DNA of 64,000 nucleotides from an uncultured Lachnospiraceae bacterium (GTDB lineage Bacteria; Bacillota; Clostridia; Lachnospirales; Lachnospiraceae): positions 62,001-126,000 of the forward strand of contig CAJFOF010000039.1 in NCBI GenBank assembly GCA_904395885.1. The letters run 5' to 3'. The translations under genes and the position numbers were made by a program. Below the pieces are notes generated by a model, which worked only from the letters and a program-made list of their open reading frames with translations, did not search any database and was not told the origin of the DNA. Shown here piece after piece: positions 60,413 to 64,000 of this stretch (its first letter is position 1; each line of letters opens with the position of its first letter).

Positions 60413-62251
60413 ATGCGCTATCGAGAAAGACAAGAGGATGACTTTGAAGAGTTTTATCTGGATGAGGATTACGATGATGGATATACAAACGATTTTGCTG
60501 AGAACGATCATAGGGAAGACAGTCTTTACAGGAGTGCAAATCGTCGCGAAACTCATATAAATGGCAGGACAGAGAAGTCTCAGAACCGTGACCGGTATCG
60601 CCAGGAAAAAGAAGGGCGAAGAATAGCATCAGAGTGGGAAGAGGACGAAGATTTGGACGAGATCCAGCGCATGCGGAGTCGGAAAAAGCAGCCCAGCCGA
60701 AGGCGAGGAGACTATCAGGAAAGAACTGAAACTTCGCGGGGGAACAGGAAGGCGTCGCCATCGGGCGGAAGCCCCAGGGGGAGAAAGACCGGCAGAAAAA
60801 ATAAAAAACGGAAAATATTGATAACGGTTCTGATCGTAATTGCGGCTTTGATTGGTTTTCTATTTTTCCAGAGATGGTGGAAGACGAGAGACGGGTACTG
60901 GAACATAGCGGTTTTTGGCGTAGATTCCAGAAGCGGCAATTTGGAGAAAGGTGCCTTGTCTGATGTAGAAATTATCTGTAGTATTAACAAGAAAACGAAA
61001 GAGGCAAGGTTGATTTCTGTTTACAGAGATACGTACCTTCAAATTGACGAGGATGGCAGTTACGATAAAATTAATGAGGCATATTTTTTGGGAGGCCATG
61101 AGCAGGCGATCGCTGCTCTGGAACGAAATTTAGATATCCAGATAGACGATTATGCTACCTTTAACTGGAAGGCGGTGGCTGATGCGATTAATCTGTTAGG
61201 TGGAATTGACCTGGAAATCACAGATGCAGAATTTGCCCAGATTAATTCGTTTATTACGGAAACTGTAAATTCTACAGGGATAGGCTCTTACCAGTTGGAA
61301 CATGCCGGTATGAATCATCTAGACGGCGTACAGGCCGTAGCCTACAGCAGACTGCGGCTGATGGATACGGATTTTAACCGTACGGAACGTCAGAGAAAGG
61401 TAGTTCAACTGGCCCTGGAAAAAGCAAAACAGGCGGATGCGGCAACGCTTACGAGCATTATTATGAGTGTTCTGCCTCAGCTATCGACCAGTATAGGCGC
61501 AGAGGATTTGATTCCCATCGCGAAAGATATATCTAAATATGAAATTGGGATGACAGCCGGATTCCCGTTTGCCAAGACAACGACACGCATCAATAAAAAG
61601 GATTGCGTTATCCCCATGACATTAGAATCCAATGTGGCTGCTCTCCATAATTTCTTGTATGGTGATGCGGCTGCCGGTTACACAGTTCCCTCTTCTGTAA
61701 GAGAAATCAGTAATCATATTTCAGAAGTTTCCGGGATATATGAGGAAGGAGAAATTCCTGGTTTTGTTTATGAAGGGAGTCCGGAAAAAGGCTCTTCGGA
61801 CGGAGGCGGTCAATCAGAAAATACTGTTCAGGAGACTGTTGCCAAGACTGAGCCGGCTGAACAGCCAGCAGAGACCTCTGCAGAGACAGAATCAGAAACG
61901 GTAGCAGAATCTTCTGAGGAGTCAACCGAGGAATCGACAGAAGAGTCGCAGGAGGAGAGCACGGAAGAGAATACAGAAGAGACGGAAGAAGAAACGGATG
62001 CTTCTGAGGGGCCGGTTTCTCCTATGGCTCCTGAACAGACACAGCCCGACGGCCCAGGAGCATCTACAGAACCTGCGGAAGAGGGACCTGGCGCAGGGCT
62101 TCCTGCTCCGGGCGAATCTGAGCAAAGCGGTCCGGGAATTATCCATTCGGGTACAAGTGATGGAGAGTCGTCGCCTTCTTCTGAATCTGAAAATGTCGGC
62201 CCTGGTGTCAGCGATGCCCCTCTATATACAGGACCTGGACAATCATCATAG
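60413..62251 (+). CDS. LytR-CpsA-Psr family glycopolymer ligase
   Basis: A 612-residue protein. A charged cytoplasmic N-terminus of about 130 residues, rich in Arg, Asp and Glu, precedes one span (ILITVLIVIAALIGFLFFQR). The LCP domain follows, with WNIAVFGVDSRSGNLEKGAL, SVYRDTYLQID, YDKINEAYFLGGHEQAI and AYSRLRLMDTDFNRTERQRK, whose arginines and aspartates bind the lipid pyrophosphate. LCP enzymes attach glycopolymers to peptidoglycan. The last 150 residues are a disordered tail of Glu-Ser-Thr repeats, then five Gly-Pro-Gly motifs. ATG 60413 follows GGGAGG; a start at 60395 is possible. Confidence 0.9.
   Translation: MRYRERQEDDFEEFYLDEDYDDGYTNDFAENDHREDSLYRSANRRETHINGRTEKSQNRDRYRQEKEGRRIASEWEEDEDLDEIQRMRSRKKQPSRRRGDYQERTETSRGNRKASPSGGSPRGRKTGRKNKKRKILITVLIVIAALIGFLFFQRWWKTRDGYWNIAVFGVDSRSGNLEKGALSDVEIICSINKKTKEARLISVYRDTYLQIDEDGSYDKINEAYFLGGHEQAIAALERNLDIQIDDYATFNWKAVADAINLLGGIDLEITDAEFAQINSFITETVNSTGIGSYQLEHAGMNHLDGVQAVAYSRLRLMDTDFNRTERQRKVVQLALEKAKQADAATLTSIIMSVLPQLSTSIGAEDLIPIAKDISKYEIGMTAGFPFAKTTTRINKKDCVIPMTLESNVAALHNFLYGDAAAGYTVPSSVREISNHISEVSGIYEEGEIPGFVYEGSPEKGSSDGGGQSENTVQETVAKTEPAEQPAETSAETESETVAESSEESTEESTEESQEESTEENTEETEEETDASEGPVSPMAPEQTQPDGPGASTEPAEEGPGAGLPAPGESEQSGPGIIHSGTSDGESSPSSESENVGPGVSDAPLYTGPGQSS
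61915..62002 (+). repeat. Imperfect GAGGAATC-type repeat encoding an acidic tail
   Basis: A purine-rich stretch of short imperfect repeats encodes alternating Glu-Glu-Ser-Thr units in the tail of the LCP protein. Such tracts are prone to slippage and length change. Confidence 0.7.
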
Positions 62252-62273
62252 TGTTTTAAGGCGAATAGGTTAT

Positions 62274-62304
62274 AAAAAGAACAGTTTGCGGCTGTTCTTT
62301 TTAT
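62274..62304 (+). terminator. Rho-independent terminator after the LCP gene
   Basis: GAACAG at 62279-62284 pairs with CTGTTC at 62292-62297, extended by A/T pairs, and runs into TTTTTA. The flanking A and T runs could work in both directions. Confidence 0.8.
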
Positions 62305-62340
62305 ATATTAAAAAGGACGATAGATAAACCATGTCAATAC

Positions 62341-62369
62341 TTGAATTTTTATTTTTTCTTAAGTACAAT
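62341..62369 (+). promoter_or_regulatory. Sigma-A promoter for the coiled-coil gene
   Basis: TTGAAT at 62341-62346 and TACAAT at 62364-62369 are 17 bases apart. Its position rules against a start at 62331 and supports ATG 62439. Confidence 0.65.
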
Positions 62370-62438
62370 AATAGCAGGTTTCGTTTATCAGATTTTTGGT
62401 GCAGGAATTATAAGATCTTGAGGAGGGAAGATTTAGAG

Positions 62439-62762
62439 ATGACGGATACAGAGAAATTGATCCTCGAAAAACTGGATTATTTAACCGATGATATGCAGTC
62501 TGTGAAACAGGAAGTGCAATCCGTGAGGAAGGATATGCGCTCTATGGATCTGCGGCTGTCAAGTGAGATACAAAAGCTAAAAGTCACTCTGGAAAATGAC
62601 ATTAGCAGAAAGATTGATATTATAGGTGAGGGCCACGATTTTTTAAAGCAGCGTTTGGATGAAGCACTTCTTATGGAGAAAAAACGGGAGGCTATGGAGC
62701 TGGAACTTATAAACTTACGAATGGATGTGAAAAAAATTAAGGAACATCTACATATCGCTTAA
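62439..62762 (+). CDS. Small coiled-coil protein of unknown function
   Basis: A 107-residue protein that appears helical throughout. Heptad-like leucine and methionine spacing (LILEKLDYLTDDMQSVKQEV, SVRKDMRSMDLRLSSEIQKL, LELINLRMDVKKIKEHLHIA) indicates coiled coil over most of its length. No membrane segment or known domain is seen. AGGAGGG lies 11 bases before ATG 62439. A longer frame from 62331 would overlap its promoter. It is flanked by terminators on both sides and so is a single-gene unit. Confidence 0.65.
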   Translation: MTDTEKLILEKLDYLTDDMQSVKQEVQSVRKDMRSMDLRLSSEIQKLKVTLENDISRKIDIIGEGHDFLKQRLDEALLMEKKREAMELELINLRMDVKKIKEHLHIA

Positions 62763-62804
62763 TCGGATTAGCCAACAATTAATAATTAGATTGATTCAAT
62801 GAAT

Positions 62805-62837
62805 AGGGACAGCCATGGAGAGCTGTCCTTTTATTTT
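62805..62837 (+). terminator. Rho-independent terminator
   Basis: GGACAGC at 62807-62813 pairs with GCTGTCC at 62822-62828, and TTTTATTTT follows. It ends the coiled-coil gene. Confidence 0.85.
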
Positions 62838-62870
62838 GCCTAAGATCAAGAAGCAAGATCTACGGCAAAT

Positions 62871-62900
62871 TTGACTTTGACAGTCAATTCATGGTAAAAT
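62871..62900 (+). promoter_or_regulatory. Predicted promoter for the TtcA-like gene
   Basis: TTGACT at 62871-62876 and TAAAAT at 62895-62900 are 18 bases apart. A TTGACA six bases further downstream is too close to the -10 to be used with it. Confidence 0.6.
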
Positions 62901-62928
62901 AGATTAGAATTGGCTTAACTATGCGTTA

Positions 62929-62950
62929 AACTATTCTTTCGCGAATAGTT
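62929..62950 (+). other. Leader inverted repeat before the TtcA-like gene
   Basis: AACTATTC at 62929-62936 and GAATAGTT at 62943-62950 form a perfect 8-bp inverted repeat with a 6-base loop, just before the CAGGAGGA ribosome site. It could be an operator or an RNA hairpin that gates translation. Confidence 0.5.
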
Positions 62951-62972
62951 GACAGGAGGAACTTCTACTCTC

Positions 62973-63692
62973 ATGAAACTGCAAAAATTGCTCAGTTTAA
63001 CCAGACAAGCTATTGATACATATCAGATGATTGATGACGGCGACCATATTGCTGTCGGTATTTCCGGCGGCAAAGACAGTCTGGCTTTATTATATGCACT
63101 GAATAGCTTAAAAGAATTTTACCCTAAAAAATTTTATATGACCGGAATTACTGTAGATTTAGGATTTGGCAATTTGGATCTTGAACCGGTTAAAAGCCTT
63201 TGTGAACGATTTTCACTTCCATATACGATAGTTTCTACTGATATCGGGAAAATATTGTTTGAGACACGCCAGGAATCAAATCCCTGTTCTCTGTGTGCCA
63301 AAATGCGTAAAGGTGCGTTAAATCAAAAGGCAAAGGAATTAGGATGCAATAAAATTGCATATGCCCATCACAAAGATGATGTAATTGAAACCATGTTGTT
63401 GTCTCTTCTATATGAAGGCCGTTTTCATTCTTTTTCACCGAAAATGTATCTGGACAAAATGGATCTTTGGGTGATTAGACCGCTGATCTATGTATCAGAA
63501 GCCGAAATTATAGGTTTCCGAAACAAGTATCAGCTCCCGGTTTGTAAAAATCCCTGCCCGGTTGATGGCCATACGAAACGTGAGTATGTTAAAAATTTGA
63601 CAAAACGGTTGGAGCTGGAAAATCGTGGAGCCAAAATCCGGATGTTTCATGCGATACAGGCCAGTAAAATGAATGGATGGAAGGAGGAATGA
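62973..63692 (+). CDS. TtcA/TilS-like PP-loop ATPase (tRNA 2-thiolation family)
   Basis: A 239-residue N-type ATP pyrophosphatase. The PP-loop SGGKDS is at residues 31-36. The central CSLC near residue 105 and a later cysteine in NPCPVDGHTKREYV match the three iron-sulfur ligands of TtcA, which thiolates cytidine 32 of tRNAs. AYAHHKDDVIETMLLSLLYEG is another family segment. It is shorter than E. coli TtcA (about 310), so target and thiolation site are uncertain. ATG 62973 lies 12 bases after AGGAGGA; TTG 62949 is the alternative. It lies 3 bases before the recombinase gene. Confidence 0.85.
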   Translation: MKLQKLLSLTRQAIDTYQMIDDGDHIAVGISGGKDSLALLYALNSLKEFYPKKFYMTGITVDLGFGNLDLEPVKSLCERFSLPYTIVSTDIGKILFETRQESNPCSLCAKMRKGALNQKAKELGCNKIAYAHHKDDVIETMLLSLLYEGRFHSFSPKMYLDKMDLWVIRPLIYVSEAEIIGFRNKYQLPVCKNPCPVDGHTKREYVKNLTKRLELENRGAKIRMFHAIQASKMNGWKEE

Positions 63693-63695
63693 CCA

Positions 63696-64000
63696 ATGGC
63701 TTCCCTCTCATATCACGATCAAAAAGATATTGAAAATATTAAGCATTTAAGGGAATTAATAAAGGGGCTCCCACTCTTCTGCTCTGATTTTTTCAGAGGA
63801 ATTGAACCAAGAACATCATCAAGAACGCGAATTGCTTATGCCTATGATTTGGGAGTTTTTTTCCAATTTCTTCAGAAAGAAAATCCGCTCTTCCGTTCCA
63901 AGAATATAAAAGATATCCGGTTGGACGATCTGGATCGGATTACCTCTACAGATATTGAAGAATACATGGAATTCCTTAAATATCGGTATAACGGACAGGG
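63696..64000 (+). CDS. Tyrosine recombinase/integrase (3' partial)
   Basis: The first 101 residues of a protein cut by the right edge. SSRTRIAYAYDLGVFFQFLQ and the later RLDDLDRITSTDIEEYMEFL form the N-terminal SAM-like core-binding domain of XerC/XerD-type tyrosine recombinases. The catalytic domain with the RHRRY residues is outside the window. AAGGAGG lies just before the ATG and the gene follows the TtcA-like gene by 3 bases, suggesting a resident chromosomal recombinase rather than a phage integrase; this cannot be decided here. Confidence 0.75.
   Translation, partial: MASLSYHDQKDIENIKHLRELIKGLPLFCSDFFRGIEPRTSSRTRIAYAYDLGVFFQFLQKENPLFRSKNIKDIRLDDLDRITSTDIEEYMEFLKYRYNGQ

Noticed and set aside
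62331-62438. Longer N-terminus for the coiled-coil protein
   Set aside because: A good promoter lies inside it and the AGGAGGG site is placed for ATG 62439.
1-64000. CRISPR array, tRNA, rRNA or insertion sequence
   Set aside because: No regularly spaced direct repeats, tRNA cloverleaf, rRNA sequence or transposase gene was seen on reading the window; the only mobile-type gene is the partial recombinase at the right edge.

Overview
The window reads as chromosome of a Gram-positive, anaerobic, spore-forming Clostridia, most likely Lachnospiraceae (Clostridium cluster XIVa). The signs are roughly even GC with AGGAGG-type ribosome sites and frequent GTG/TTG starts, sporulation genes (yqfC, yqfD, a SpoVB-type flippase, a BofC-like protein), MinE together with SepF, and syntenic blocks typical of that group (mutS-mutL-miaA-aluminium-resistance lyase; radC-mreC-mreD-PBP2-minCDE-rodA-mgsA; yggS-sepF-ylmH). 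Every supported gene lies on the + strand and no intergenic gap exceeds 300 bases.

Layout. 1-4292 is the end of what looks like an exopolysaccharide or accessory cluster: a heparinase-II/III-like protein cut by the left edge, a lone biotin-type carboxyltransferase and a NeuD/PglD-type acyltransferase. 4316-7499 holds a beta-CASP nuclease, RNase HI and an LprI-domain surface protein. 7770-17251 holds alaS, rpsU, yqfC-yqfD-phoH-ybeY, a YerB-type lipoprotein, a MOP flippase and the BofC-like protein. 17318-23198 holds two flavoproteins and proline synthesis (proB and proA separated by a DUF896 gene and 5-formyl-THF cyclo-ligase). 23319-33585 holds miaB, an L,D-transpeptidase, mutS, mutL, miaA, a PLP lyase and a DUF4321 protein. 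33648-43109 is the shape and division block, ending with mgsA and a DD-carboxypeptidase. 43198-43617 is an isolated small P-loop gene.

43706-51229 is the most distinctive part: two tandem Crp/Fnr-type regulators, a terminator, then a seven-gene unit closed by a strong terminator. It encodes two nucleoside-recognition (YjiH/YjiG-like) membrane proteins, an L-2-aminothiazoline-4-carboxylate (ATC) hydrolase family protein, a DUF5058 membrane protein with a second membrane partner, an AbgB-type M20 amidohydrolase and an L-cysteine desulfidase broken by a frameshift. The families suggest uptake and stepwise breakdown of a cysteine-derived heterocycle or N-blocked cysteine to pyruvate, ammonia and sulfide. 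This chemistry is inferred.

51373-57359 is a HlyD-like protein, yggS, sepF, ylmH, aroB, lspA and an RluA-family synthase. 57529-62762 holds a cytidylate-kinase-like protein, an NlpC/P60 hydrolase with a structured leader, a LytR-CpsA-Psr ligase with an acidic tail and a small coiled-coil protein. 62973-64000 holds a TtcA-like PP-loop enzyme and the start of a tyrosine recombinase cut by the right edge. Four exported proteins spread over the window share a short Gly-Pro-Gly motif in disordered segments, which is unexplained.
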